Positions 9,633 through 18,583 of a stretch of 64,000 bases of DNA are shown here, piece by piece. Under the pieces are notes generated by a model that was not told where the DNA came from, searched no databases, and saw only the letters and a list, made by a program, of their open reading frames with translations. The position numbers and the translations under genes are program-made. The DNA lies in the NCBI RefSeq assembly GCF_035918155.1, contig NZ_CP109328.1, positions 1,178,001 through 1,242,000 on the forward strand, read 5' to 3'. The number at the start of each line of letters is the position of its first letter. Position 1 is the stretch's first letter. Source of the DNA: Streptomyces sp. NBC_01591. Its GTDB lineage: Bacteria > Actinomycetota > Actinomycetes > Streptomycetales > Streptomycetaceae.

Positions 9633-10499
9633 TCAGCCAGCCGGGCGGGCGGCAAGAAGCGCCACCGTCGCGTCCCACAGCTCCCGCTGCACGCGCGGCT
9701 CCCGGCCGGGCTCGGGGCACTGCAAGGGACGGGCGTCACGGACGGAGAAGTAGCCCCCGGTGGTGCCCGCGAGCGCCGGGTCGGTGGCGAGTCGCACGAT
9801 GATGCCAGCGCCCTTGCGGGGATCGCCGATCCTCAGGGTGTTCAGCACCCGCTGCAGGACGGCGGAGCCGGGCAGGTCCCGGCCCAGGCCGGTGGCGTTG
9901 AAGCCGGGGTCGCAGCAGTTCACGGTCACCTTGTCCGCATCCAGGCGGCGGGCGAGTTCCTGCGTCCACATGATGGTCATCAACTTGGTGCGCCCGTACA
10001 GGGACATCGACTCCCGCCGGGTGTAGGGCTCGGTGCGCCGCAGATCCTCGGCCGGGGCGATCGTTTTCGCCTGCTGGGCTGCTTCGGAGGCGACGTTGAC
10101 GATCCGGACCGGCGCCGAGGCGCCGAGCTTCGCCGTCAGCGCCTCGGTCAGGACGAACGGGCCGAGGTAGTTCACCGCCGTCATCTCCGCGAGGCCCTCG
10201 GTGGTGATGCGCTGCGCGAAGGCGTGCAGGCCGGCGTTGTTCACCAGGACGTCCAGGCGCGGATAGCGCGCGGCGATCTCCTCGCCCGCGCGGCGGGCGT
10301 CGGAGAGCACGCCGAGGTCGGCATGGAAGACATCGACGGGCTCGGCGGTCACCGCCCTCAGGTCGGCGACGAGGGCTTGTGCCTTGCTGCGGGAGCGGGC
10401 CACGGTGCCGATGTGGTAGCCCCGGCGGGCCAGCTCGAAGGCAGCGATGCGGCCCAGCCCGGAGGTGGCTCCCGTGATCACAGCGACGGGACGATCCAT
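9633..10499 (-). CDS. Short-chain dehydrogenase/reductase
   Basis: ATG 10499 is the chosen start, with AAAGGGG about ten bases upstream. The 288-residue product has an N-terminal Rossmann fold with ITGATSGLG (cofactor binding), DVLVNNAGLHAF, the catalytic serine in VNVASEAA and the YGRTKL active-site tyrosine and lysine. It is an intact classical-type SDR of the retinol-dehydrogenase-like size; the substrate is not predictable. It is divergent from a MarR regulator, with a 57-bp shared promoter region containing a palindrome, so MarR control is likely. The MmpL exporter follows on the same strand. Confidence 0.92.
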   Translation of the reverse strand: MDRPVAVITGATSGLGRIAAFELARRGYHIGTVARSRSKAQALVADLRAVTAEPVDVFHADLGVLSDARRAGEEIAARYPRLDVLVNNAGLHAFAQRITTEGLAEMTAVNYLGPFVLTEALTAKLGASAPVRIVNVASEAAQQAKTIAPAEDLRRTEPYTRRESMSLYGRTKLMTIMWTQELARRLDADKVTVNCCDPGFNATGLGRDLPGSAVLQRVLNTLRIGDPRKGAGIIVRLATDPALAGTTGGYFSVRDARPLQCPEPGREPRVQRELWDATVALLAARPAG

Positions 10500-10515
10500 C
10501 CCACAACCCCTTTCG

Positions 10516-10527
10516 TGAGGTACCTCA
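10516..10527. promoter_or_regulatory. Candidate MarR operator between SDR and marR
   Basis: TGAGGTACCTCA is a perfect 12-bp palindrome in the 57-bp gap between the divergent SDR and MarR genes. Its size and position suit a MarR dimer site controlling both genes. Confidence 0.6.
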
Positions 10528-10556
10528 TGATTATGTTGTGCGAGGATACCCGAACC

Positions 10557-11021
10557 ATGGAGCAGCACGAATCAACAACGGCAGGCAGCGCCCCGGAGCA
10601 GGTGGGACTGTCCTTCCTCACCCTCGCGTACAGCCTGCGCGAACAGGTCGACCAGCACATGCTGGCGACCGCAGGCCTGTCCCTGTCCCGCACCAAGGTC
10701 CTTCAGGCACTGGTCAGCAGCGGCGCGCTCCACCAAGCACAGCTGGCCGCCTCCCTCGGCCAAGCACCGCGCTCCGTCACCCAGATCGTGGAGGGCCTGG
10801 AGCGCCTCGGCATGGTCGCCCGAACCGGCGACCCCGAGGACCGCCGCCGCAAGACCGTCTCCATCACCGACATCGGCCGCACGGCACTAAGGGCCGCGGA
10901 AGAAGCAGGCACGCACGTGCTTCGCCAGCGCTTCGGCCGCCTCGAACCACAACAGCTGGCCACACTCGACACACTGCTCGCGCACCTGGACATCGCCCTC
11001 ACTGGCGGCAAGACCGGCTGA
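10557..11021 (+). CDS. MarR-family transcriptional regulator
   Basis: ATG 10557 (MEQHESTTAG) is preferred over in-frame ATGs further upstream because CGAGGA sits nine to ten bases before it. The 154-residue product has the winged-helix core of MarR proteins: LSLSRTKVLQALVSSG, LHQAQLAASLGQAPRSVTQI (recognition helix) and the wing GDPEDRRRKTVSITDIG. Such regulators bind palindromes as dimers and release DNA on binding a small aromatic ligand. It likely represses itself and the divergent SDR, and perhaps the exporter beyond. Confidence 0.93.
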   Translation: MEQHESTTAGSAPEQVGLSFLTLAYSLREQVDQHMLATAGLSLSRTKVLQALVSSGALHQAQLAASLGQAPRSVTQIVEGLERLGMVARTGDPEDRRRKTVSITDIGRTALRAAEEAGTHVLRQRFGRLEPQQLATLDTLLAHLDIALTGGKTG

Positions 11022-11095
11022 CAGGCACGAAAGAGCCCCCGCCCCAGTGGCCTCCGTTCTAGCCGTCGTCGCAACACCCCAGCTCAGGGGATGCG

Positions 11096-12452
11096 ATGGG
11101 GTTCGAAGCTCGGAAGGACCGCAGGCCGCAGGGGCGCAAGAGGCTCCATGCTGAGCGGGAGGAATACTTCCGGCTCGTGCAACAGGGCTACAGCAGTGCA
11201 GATGCGGCCAAGCGTGTAGGTGTCCATGTGCGGACCGCTCGTGGGTGGCGTAACGGCCGCCTGCTCAATAGCGGCAGGGTCGAGCCGCCCGTTCGTTCAC
11301 AGCGGGCGGCCGTCCCCGTTTCGTCCGGCCGCTACCTCGGTGCAGATGAGCGCATCCACATCGCTGACCGGCTGCGGGAGAAGGTGTCCATCCGCACGAT
11401 TGCCGCCGAGCTGGGCCGCAGCCCGTCGATCATCGCCGAGAAATACGCCGCAACGGCGCGCTCGGCGCGGCACCGAGTGGACCTACCGGCCTGACGTCGC
11501 CCAGGCCCGTGCCGATGCCCGCCGACCTCGCCCCAAGGCCGGGAAGATCGGCCGGTGTCCGCGGCTGCGTGACTACATTCAAGAGCGTCTGGAACGGCGC
11601 TGGAGCCCGGAGCAGATAGCCCACCAGCTCCGCCGGGACTTGCCCGTCCACCCGGAGATGCGCGTGACGCACGAGACGATCTACCAGGCCCTCTACATCC
11701 AAGGCCGTGGAGAACTCCACCGCGAACTCACCAAGGCCCTGCGGAGCGGGCGGGCCCGCCGGCGCCCCCACCGCCAGGCAAACAAGCGGCAGCCCCGGTT
11801 CACCGCCCCCATGGTGATGATTAGCGACCGGCCCGCTGAAGCGGCTGATCGCGCCATACCCGGCCACTGGGAAGGCGACTGCATCGTCGGCGCCGACCAC
11901 CGCTCCGCCATCGGCACACTCGTCGAGCGCACGACCCGCTTCACCATGCTGGTGCACCTGCCCAACGGGCATCGGGCAGAGCACTTCCACCAGGCGCTCA
12001 CCGCCACCATCAGCCAGCTTCCGCCCCATCTGCGACGGTCACTGACCTGGGACCAGGGCAACGAGATGGCAGGTCATGAGCTCTTCTCCGCCGCCGCGAA
12101 CATGCCGGTCTACTTCTGCAACCCGGGCAGTCCCTGGCAGCGCGGCTCGAACGAGAATACGAACGGCCTTCTCCGGCAGTACTTTGCCAAGGGAACCGAC
12201 CTGTCCCGGCACACCCGCGAGCACCTGGACGCGGTGGCTGCCGAACTCAACAGCCGCCCACGCAAAACGCTCGGCTGGGAAACTCCAGCCGAGCGCCTGC
12301 AAAGTCTGCTGAGTACGGGACTCCTGACGGCACAGGGGGCCCTCCGCGCGGCGCCTTTGGCCCCAGGCCAAGCCGAGGCCGACCTCCTAGTGGCGGTGCC
12401 AGACCAGCGTGTAGCGCCAAAACAGTCGTCGGTGCAGCCGTGCACCGGGTAG
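11096..12452 (+). pseudogene. IS30-family transposase, frameshifted
   Basis: The first frame (11096-11494) carries the N-terminal HTH (EEYFRLVQQGYSSADAAKRV) and a second HTH ending SIRTIAAELGRSPSIIAEK. The expected SREIRRNG motif is broken by an apparent one-base loss near 11436, and the rest continues in another frame as TYRPDVAQARADARRP. That part keeps the DDE catalytic set (PGHWEGDCIVG, LTWDQGNEMAGH, RGSNENTNGLLRQYF). The match ends near ERLQSLLS (12310); the frame then runs on into DNA belonging to the opposite methyltransferase gene, so the true 3' end of the IS is missing. Confidence 0.88.
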
Positions 12453-13043
12453 CGCCTGGTGGGCGTCGCGAACGATGTCTGCAAAGGTCGTAGTTGCCGG
12501 TCGGGTCGGGGCGGTCATTGAGGCTGGTCGCGGCGCCTTGCGGCCCTTGTTCTTGATCCAGGCCATGGCCACGTTCGCCGGAATGGCCACGGCGTCGATC
12601 AGGTAATCGCTCCGAGACTGCGGGCGATACACGCCGACGACGACCAGCGTTCCGCCAGGCGCCAGCTCCTGACGGAAGCAGGTGAGGGCGTCGCTGAACG
12701 GCATGTGGTGGATGGTGGCGACACATGTGATGACGTTGTAGGGACCAGGCGGCACATCCTTCAAGGCGTCTCCGACAGTGAAGGTCACCGGGGCGGCGGG
12801 TTTTGTGAGTTCCCGCGCGCGATCGACGATCGTGGGATCGACGTCGATACCGTGCACCGCTCCGGCCCGTGAGGCCAGGAGTCTGGCGAGGTCACCGCTC
12901 CCTGATCCGACGTCCAAAGCCCTGTTGAAACGGCTGGCCAGCTGGCGCAGGATCCACCGGTGGTAATGGGCGTTGTGGTCCCAGGGATGGGCGGCATGGA
13001 ACTGCTCAAGTGCTCGAAGGACGCGGGGCAGCAAAGTCGTCAT
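12387..13043 (-). CDS. Class I SAM-dependent methyltransferase
   Basis: The 218-residue product shows motif I LDVGSGSGDLARLL (from residue 43), the acidic motif VHGIDVD, TFTVGDALKD and a motif IV-like region CVATIHHMPF, so it is a Rossmann-fold methyltransferase of the Methyltransf_11/25 type acting on a small molecule. The C-terminal end (HRRLFWRYTLVWHRH) is typical of these proteins. The gene overlaps the read-through end of the IS30 frame, and nothing nearby suggests a pathway. It appears intact. The start at 13043 has only a weak ribosome site (GGA about nine bases upstream). Confidence 0.88.
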   Translation of the reverse strand: MTTLLPRVLRALEQFHAAHPWDHNAHYHRWILRQLASRFNRALDVGSGSGDLARLLASRAGAVHGIDVDPTIVDRARELTKPAAPVTFTVGDALKDVPPGPYNVITCVATIHHMPFSDALTCFRQELAPGGTLVVVGVYRPQSRSDYLIDAVAIPANVAMAWIKNKGRKAPRPASMTAPTRPATTTFADIVRDAHQALPGARLHRRLFWRYTLVWHRH

Positions 13044-13399
13044 GGCGTGAGTCCATCAGCCCCTCGGCCGCCTGCGAAACCACAACCGAGATAAATGTGA
13101 GCTGGCCGGGGCGCCCGGCCTGGAACGACCGACAGCCGCTCGGCCGGGTAGCCCGGCGGAGCGGCTGTCTAGACTGCTCGCCATCACACAACGGCGATCA
13201 CGTGTTGCGACGATCCTTGGAATCCGACGCCATCGCCCTGCCGGAGTCAGGGCCGCCGACGGAACAGGCTGCGGATTCTGCCTTCGTCCCCTCGTCGTGC
13301 TCGTACGTCACGTCCTGGTCCCGCCTGCGGCGAGCCCGAAACCCCGGCGGGGCAGGCCAGCCACCCTCACCCGCCGGCCCGCCCCCACGGGGTCTCGTT
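13044..13399. other. Intergenic stretch upstream of the methyltransferase
   Basis: No gene is supported here. At 13131-13169 there is a strong hairpin: GACAGCCGCTC and its complement GAGCGGCTGTC enclose a second CCGG-rich stem. It could be a terminator or a transcribed structure. Confidence 0.5.
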
Positions 13400-13489
13400 G
13401 GCGACGCCGCCACCAGGCCCTGTCACAGACCAGCCACTACCAGCGACAACCCACTCAAGCATGAAGATCGCGATCTACAGCAGGAGTGC
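13400..13489 (+). pseudogene. IS701-family 3' end remnant
   Basis: The frame WRRRHQALSQTSHYQRQPTQ followed by a stop is nearly the same as the C-terminus of the IS701 transposase at 16.8 kb. The bases after the stop (ATGAAGATCGCGATCTACAG, then a GGAGTG end) match that element's right terminal repeat. It is followed by CTAG, a YTAR-type target typical of IS701, inside which the IS630 element has inserted. Confidence 0.85.
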
Positions 13490-13491
13490 TA

Positions 13492-14913
13492 GTGTGATGC
13501 GCCAGAAAAGGTGATCTTAAGTCTGCCGCTGGTTTTCGGTGCTGGGTGGGCTGATTTTGGTGAGGTAGTCGGCGAGGGACTTGAGGATCTCGTCGGCGGT
13601 CTTGGTCCAGGTGAACGGCTTCGGGTTCTCGTTCCAGGTGTCGATCCAGGCGGTGATGTCCTTCTCCAGGGCTGTCACGGAAGTGTGGACGCCGCGGCGG
13701 ATGAGTTTGTCGGTCAGCAGGCCGAACCACCGCTCGACCTGGTTCATCCAGGAAGAGCCGGTCGGGGTGAAGTGGACGTGGAAGCGGGGGTGTTTTCCCA
13801 GCCACGTCTTGATCTCGGCGGTGTTGTGGGTGGCGTAATTTGTCACAGACCAGATGGACGTCGAGTCCGCTGGGCACGGCCTTGTCGATCCGGATCAGGA
13901 ACTTCTTGAACTCGATGGCGCGGTGGCGGCGGTGCAGTTCCGATATGACGGTGCCGTCGGCGATGTTGAAGGCGGCGAACAGGCTGGTGATCCCGTGCCG
14001 GTAGTAGTCGTGGGTGCGGCGTTCGGGCATGCCCGGCATCATCGGCAGTACCGGCTGCGAGCGGTCCAGTGCCTGGATCTGGCTCTTTTCATCGACGCAG
14101 AGAACCACCGCCTTCTCCGGCGGCTGGTGGTAGAGGCCGACGACGTCGACGACCTTGGCGACGAACTGCGGGTCGGTGGACAGTCTGAAGGAGTCCTGCA
14201 GGTGGGGCTTGAGGTCGAACTTCTTCCAGATCCGCCCGACGGTCGATTTCGACAGCCCGCTGTGCTTCGCCATCGAGGCACGCGACCAGTGCGTGTCCTT
14301 GCCCGGGACGGACTCCAGAGTCGCCACGAGTACGTCCTCGACCTGGTCGAGCAGGACCGAGGGCGGCCTGCCGGGGCGGGGCTCGTCCGTCAGTCCGTCC
14401 AGACGCAGGGTGATGAACCTGGAGCGCCAGCGGTTCACCGTCGCGTGGGCGATGCCGAGTTCGGCCGCGACCTCCTTGTTCGTCCCGCCCTCCGCACACC
14501 GCAGCACGATCTTCGCGCGCAGTGCCAGGAACTGCGCGGTCTTCGCCCGCCGCGCCCAGCGCGTCAGCTCCGCACGCTCGGCTTCGCTGAGCACCAGGTC
14601 CGGCTTGCGCCGGCCCGGCCGCGGCTCATCCACCAAGCCCGCCAGCCGCCGGGCCACGAACCGCGAACGCCACTTGCGCACCGTCTCCACGGACACCCCA
14701 CAGTCCGCCGCCACAGCGGTATTTGACGCCCCGTCCGCACAGGCCAGGATGATCCGCGCCCGCTCGGCCACACGGGCCGGCACCCCGCCACCCGCCCAGC
14801 GCAGCAACTCCGCACGCTCCTCAGCGGACAGCACGACTTCGACAGCACGAGGGCCTCGATGCGACATAAAAACAGCCTACAGACTTAAGACCGCCTTTTC
14901 TGGCGCATCACAC
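13492..14913 (-). mobile_element. IS630-family element, complete ends
   Basis: The terminal inverted repeats GTGTGATGCGCCAGAAAAGG (left) and its complement (right) bound 1422 bp and are flanked by TA on both sides, the usual IS630 target duplication. The TA belongs to the CTAG between the ends of two IS701 copies, so the element inserted exactly at their junction. Confidence 0.9.
13517..14867 (-). pseudogene. IS630-family transposase with one-base frameshift
   Basis: From ATG 14867 (MSHRGPRAVEVVLSAEERAE) the product has two N-terminal HTH units (VSVETVRKWRSRFV and IAHATVNRWRSRFI), then the DDE core: VVLCVDEKSQIQALDRSQP and LDVHLVCDK. At that point, in an AAA run near 13845, one extra base shifts the frame. 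The expected NYATHNTAEIKTWLGKHPRF and the glutamate region FTPTGSSWMNQVERWFG continue in the frame ending at 13517. Either the element is inactive, a frameshift makes the full protein, or the assembly has an error. Confidence 0.88.
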
Positions 14914-15032
14914 TAGTACTCCAGCCGTAGTTCGTGATCTCGATCGTGAGGGGCGCCGAGGAGGCAGCCGGCAGCGTCGATCATCTGGATGAGACCGACC
15001 ACGCCGTCGCGGGCGTTCGTTTCCTTCTCCGC

Positions 15033-15438
15033 CTACCCGAGTCCACCGAGACGGAGGGCGTTCCTTATCTCGCTGAGCTTCGCGGTCGTCGCCGGGGTCC
15101 ACTCCTTCGCCTGCTCACCGAGACGGAGGGCGTTCTCAATCTCGCTGAGTTTCGCGGAGGACAGGGCGCCCGCCCGCTCGATCAGGTCGTCCCGGGACAC
15201 GGTGGTCAGCCACGTGCAAGGGGTAAAGCCCCGGACGCGGGAACGCGAACCGAAGCACGCCTTCAAAGGGCAGTCCTTCCACGGCGCCTACTGCCACTTC
15301 GACGCCCAGATCGGTGATGTCGACACCCGCCCGAGCGACGACCTGCATCACCCGGATCCCGGACGCGTCGTCTCCCGACAGCAGCACGACCGGCCGCCGC
15401 TCGTCGAACTCCACCCACCAGACTTCGCCACGTTGCAC
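15033..15438 (-). pseudogene. MazF/PemK-like toxin gene, frameshifted, inside IS701
   Basis: GTG 15438 has a near-perfect ribosome site (AGGAGGACAT directly before it). The product starts VQRGEVWWVEFDERRPVVLL, the signature N-terminus of MazF/PemK mRNA interferases (barrel strand one plus the RRPVV strand), and continues to PFEGVLRFAFPRPGL. Near 15225 an apparent one-base insertion shifts the frame. The expected TPCTWLTTVSRDDLIERAGA with ALSSAKLSEIENALRLGEQ continues in the frame ending at 15033. No antitoxin gene is visible between it and the element's end. It is divergent from the transposase, so it looks like passenger cargo. Confidence 0.7.
15046..15157. repeat. In-frame 40-bp imperfect direct repeat in the MazF-like 3' end
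   Basis: The segments 15046-15085 and 15118-15157 both begin CCGAGACGGAGGGCGTTC and end with the same TTCGCGG. The offset is 72 bp, or 24 codons, so the peptide KLSEI-NALRLG appears twice at the C-terminus of the toxin-like product. Confidence 0.75.
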
Positions 15439-15527
15439 ATGTCCTCCTGACACAGGACGGCGGGCGGGCGCTGCGCGACCCCGACGCGCTGTGGAGACGG
15501 GTGCGGCCACCCGTTGATCATCGGTGT

Positions 15528-16837
15528 GTGAAGACAAACGATCACGCGGTGGCCGCAGGTCACAGCGTAGACCCTGCCCGCTGGCAGGAGGCGTTCGAGG
15601 GCCTGATGAGCCGGATAGCGGGACGGTTCACACGGGTCGAACCTCGGTTCCGGGTCCGGAAGTTGGTGCTCGGACTGCTGTCGGACCTGCCGCGCAAGAA
15701 CTGCTGGACCATCGCCGAATGGGCCGGGGAGAGGACCCCGGACGGCATGCAGCATCTGCTGGGGCGGGCCAAGTGGGACGCCGACCGGGTCCGCGACGAT
15801 GTGTGTGACTACGTGGTGGACCACCTGCACGACGACCAGGCGGTACTGGTGGTCGACGAGACCGGGGACGTGAAGAAGGGCACCGGCACGGTCGGCGTTC
15901 AGCGCCAGTACACCGGCACCGCGGGCAGGATCGAAAATGCCAGGTCGCCGTCTACCTGGTCTACGCCGGCCGGCGCGGGCACGCGGCAGTGGACCGGGAA
16001 CTGTACGTCCCGCGTTCATGGACCTCCGACCCTGACCGCTGCCGGGATGCCGGACTCGACCAGGACACCGCCTTCGCCACCAAGCCGGAACTGGCCACTC
16101 GTATGGTTGCCCGGTTCCTGGACGCCGGCCACCAGGCCGCATGGGTCGCCGGCGACGAGGTCTACGGCGGCAACCCCAGGCTGCGAACCGCACTGGAGGA
16201 ACGCGGCACCGGCTACGTCCTCGCGGTGGCCTGCTCGCACGAAGTCACCACCGGCGCCGGGAAGTTCCGCGCGGACACCCTGGCCAAGAAGGTGCCCAAG
16301 CGGGCCTGGCAGAAGCTCTCCACAGGGGCCGGGGCCAAGGGCCACCGTTTCTACGACTGGGCAGTCATCGACCTCGCCGACCCCCGACCCGGGAGTCGTC
16401 AGCTGCTGATCCGCCGTAACCGCAGCACCGGCGAACTCGCCTACTACCGCTGCTACTCGCGCGCACCCGTGCCGCTGACCGTGCTGGTCAGAGTCGCTGG
16501 ATCAAGATGGCGGGTGGAGGAGTTCTTCCAGTCGGGCAAGGGCCTGGCCGCGCTCGACGAGCACCAGGTCCGCCGCTATGCCTCCTGGTCCCGCTGGGTC
16601 ACCCTCGCCATGCTCGCGCACGCCTTCCTCGCCGTCGTACGCGCAGACGAGCACACCCGCCCCGCACCCGATGCCCTCATTCCGCTCACCTGCAACGAGA
16701 TCCAGCGCCTGTTCATCACACTCGTTGTCCGACCCGTCCACGATGCCGCCCACCGGCTCGGTTGGTCCGACTGGCGGCGCCGCCACCAGGCCCGATCCCA
16801 GGCCAGCCACTACCGTCGACAAGCCACTCAGGCATGA
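15528..16837 (+). pseudogene. IS701-family transposase with one-base frameshift
   Basis: GTG 15528 opens a frame with the IS701 DDE motif VLVVDETGDVKKGTGTVGVQ and QYTGTAGRIENA. Near 15940 one C appears lost from a CCC run. The expected product continues in the second frame as VYAGRRGHAAVDRELYVPRS, WVAGDEVYGGNP (second D), RWRVEEFFQSGKG (the glutamate) and the tail RRRHQARSQASHYRRQATQA ending at 16837. Repair of one base would restore about 435 residues, the usual family length. Confidence 0.88.
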
Positions 16838-16933
16838 AGATCACGATCTACGGCTGGAGTATTAGCCATATGCCCCCGACCTGGAGATGGAGGCGCCGGC
16901 TGCGGCATCGGAGGCTACCGATCGGGTAACGTG

Positions 16934-16972
16934 CCCCGGTTCTCGACAGACGCAGGACGCCGAGAACCGGGG
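16934..16972. terminator. Bidirectional hairpin terminator
   Basis: The perfect 12-bp arms CCCCGGTTCTCG (16934-16945) and CGAGAACCGGGG (16961-16972) lie between the right end of IS701 and the convergent DUF6262 gene. Confidence 0.7.
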
Positions 16973-17015
16973 CGGATGGTCTGACTGGCTCAGTTCAGAC
17001 AGTGGCCGGTCGTGA

Positions 17016-17534
17016 TCAAGGCCGGTAATTTAGGGATCGGGTCAACTCCCGGTTGGCCGCCCGCGAGGCATCCAACTCTTCTGTTCGTTCTTCAAGTTCG
17101 CCCTGCTTGGTGGCGAGCTCTTGTTCGAGGAGGGCGATGCGGTGTTGGAGCCGGTCGATGTCGACCGGGGTGCCGAGGCCGGATTCGGCCCAGATGGCCT
17201 CTCCGAGTTGGGAGGACAACCGGCTCTCTAGATGTCGGACTCGTGCCGCAAGGCGCTTGTTACGGTCGAGCGCGTTTGTGAGGTCAGCCTGGAGCGAAGC
17301 CCGGCTGACCGCGGCGATTCGCCCCTCATTGACAGGGGTGTTGGCGGCGGCATGGACGCGTTCGAGTAGGTCGCGGTGGCGATAGAGGAAGGTGCGATCG
17401 ACTCGGGCGGCTCTGGCGAGACCGGAAACGGTGATGTCTCCGCCGTTCTTGGCGGCGGTGTCGATGGCTTTGAGGACGCGTTCGCGGCGGCGGGCCGAGT
17501 CTGCGCGTTTTCCATCGATCATGGGATTGGTCAT
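17016..17534 (-). CDS. DUF6262 (TnpC-like) coiled-coil protein
   Basis: The 172-residue product has an N-terminal HTH-like stretch (GGDITVSGLARAARVDRTFL, YRHRDLLERVHAA) and a long C-terminal coiled coil (HRIALLEQELATKQGELEER, DASRAANRELTRSLNYRP). This is the DUF6262 family, which accompanies tyrosine recombinases in Tn554-like modules, much as TnpC assists TnpA and TnpB. Its start overlaps the stop of the upstream integrase remnant by four bases, showing original translational coupling. It appears intact, but its partner integrase is interrupted. Confidence 0.8.
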   Translation of the reverse strand: MTNPMIDGKRADSARRRERVLKAIDTAAKNGGDITVSGLARAARVDRTFLYRHRDLLERVHAAANTPVNEGRIAAVSRASLQADLTNALDRNKRLAARVRHLESRLSSQLGEAIWAESGLGTPVDIDRLQHRIALLEQELATKQGELEERTEELDASRAANRELTRSLNYRP

Positions 17535-18073
17535 CCTGCGGGCCTTTCGGGACGGAGGCCCTCGGGTGGTCCAACGCGGGGCAGGCCGAGTGAGACGACG
17601 CGACGGGTGCGGCGGACCACAGTGACGGCTTCCTTGATCTGAATCTGGTCCTCCTCGGTGAGGTCGCCCAGGTCCTCCCGAACGCGTTTGATCAGGCGGC
17701 GGACCCGCGTGATCTCCTCGTCGGAAGGCATGGCCTCGTCCTTTGCCCAGGAATCGGCTGCGAATGCGGCGAGGCGTTCGCGGCCGCGGAGGAGATCGGC
17801 GAGGTATGCCTCCAGGTCGGGAAGGTAGGAGACGTCGGTGCGGTAGTGGTCGCAGCCGACGCAGCGGAATCGGACGGGGCAGTCGTGGCCACCGGCCTGG
17901 ACGTTGGTGGGTTCGGTGCAGAGCCCATAAGGGACCTGGACCTCCCCGATGGCCCGGCGGGCATGCTCGGAGTCGAGCAGGGCCTGTGCCTTGCGCCAGA
18001 CACGGTTGCCGTTCCGGTCGAACTGCATTGAGGTGACCCGTTCCACCGCCTCACGCTTGCGCTTCTCGCCGAC
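17531..18073 (-). pseudogene. Tn554-like integrase, 3' half (split by a mobile element)
   Basis: In the frame ending at 17531, from VGEKRKREAVERVTSMQFDR on, the product matches the C-terminal zone of TnpB-type tyrosine recombinases: VWRKAQALLDSEHARRAIGE, then a cysteine cluster (GLCTEPTNVQAGGHDCPVRF, RCVGCDHYRTD). The upstream half, ending QQYYR, is found at 22664-22879. Joining the two across 18074-22663 restores one continuous frame. The DUF6262 gene follows with a four-base overlap. Confidence 0.85.
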
Positions 18074-18074
18074 T

Positions 18075-18140
18075 AATGGTGACGTCGGGTATTGGAACTG
18101 TCCGAATGCCTTGGGCGTGATCGCACCCGATGACACCATT
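18075..18140. repeat. Inverted repeat at one end of the trio element
   Basis: AATGGTGACGTCGGGT (18075-18090) and ACCCGATGACACCATT (18125-18140) are complementary at 14 of 16 positions, 34 bp apart, directly inside the element boundary. They may be recombinase arm or core sites. Confidence 0.65.
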
Positions 18141-18151
18141 GGCCATGTAGG

Positions 18152-18577
18152 TCACTCATCACAGTCCAACGTGAACTCGCCGGTAGCGCTGTCGCGAGTG
18201 GCGTGGCAGCGGCGGGGTGCCAGAGAGAACTCCGCTTCGGCCCACCTGGCGATCGCCGGCGCGAGGGCCACCTCTGCGTAATCGACCTCGAAGATCTCCA
18301 GTGCTCGGACTGCGATCAGTATGTAAGGGCTGCTTTCGACGAGTTCGATGTCGCCAGAGACCTTGCCCAGGCCGACTCGCAGCGTGGCGACTTCACTCTC
18401 GGTGAGTGTCAGCCGACTGCCGTAGTAGGCGTTGTTGACCTCGGAAGCGTCTAGCCAGACCCGGTCGCTGACGGGGGCGCCGGCAGTTGGCGGGACCGTC
18501 AGCCGGATGGCTTCGGCTGCGATCCCGAGAAACAGTCCGAAGCCACTCTTCTGCACTTTGTAGCGATAGGTTCGCAT
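18152..18577 (-). CDS. Hypothetical protein of the trio element
   Basis: The 141-residue product begins MRTYRYKVQKSGFGLFLGIA and contains YYGSRLTLTESEVATLRVGL and an acidic C-terminus. No family is recognised and there is no TM segment or signal peptide. It starts six bases after the cysteine-rich recombinase-like gene, so it is the last gene of that operon and part of the element's cargo. Confidence 0.6.
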   Translation of the reverse strand: MRTYRYKVQKSGFGLFLGIAAEAIRLTVPPTAGAPVSDRVWLDASEVNNAYYGSRLTLTESEVATLRVGLGKVSGDIELVESSPYILIAVRALEIFEVDYAEVALAPAIARWAEAEFSLAPRRCHATRDSATGEFTLDCDE

Positions 18578-18583
18578 TGGATC

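Larger units (their letters stand above)
14917..16859 (+). mobile_element. IS701-family element carrying a MazF-like passenger
   Basis: The ends ACTCCAGCCGTAGTTCGTGA (left) and the complementary ATCTACGGCTGGAGT (right) bound about 1.94 kb. They are flanked by CTAG and TTAG, both YTAR-type targets as used by IS701. Inside are a divergent MazF/PemK-like frame and the transposase. The flanks are not identical, so a clean 4-bp duplication is not proven; the left CTAG also borders the older IS701 relic at 13.4 kb. Confidence 0.75.

Noticed and set aside
12310..12452. IS30 transposase C-terminal extension beyond LQSLLS
   Set aside because: The added residues lie antisense to the methyltransferase gene and do not resemble any IS30 protein; the frame merely lacks a stop.
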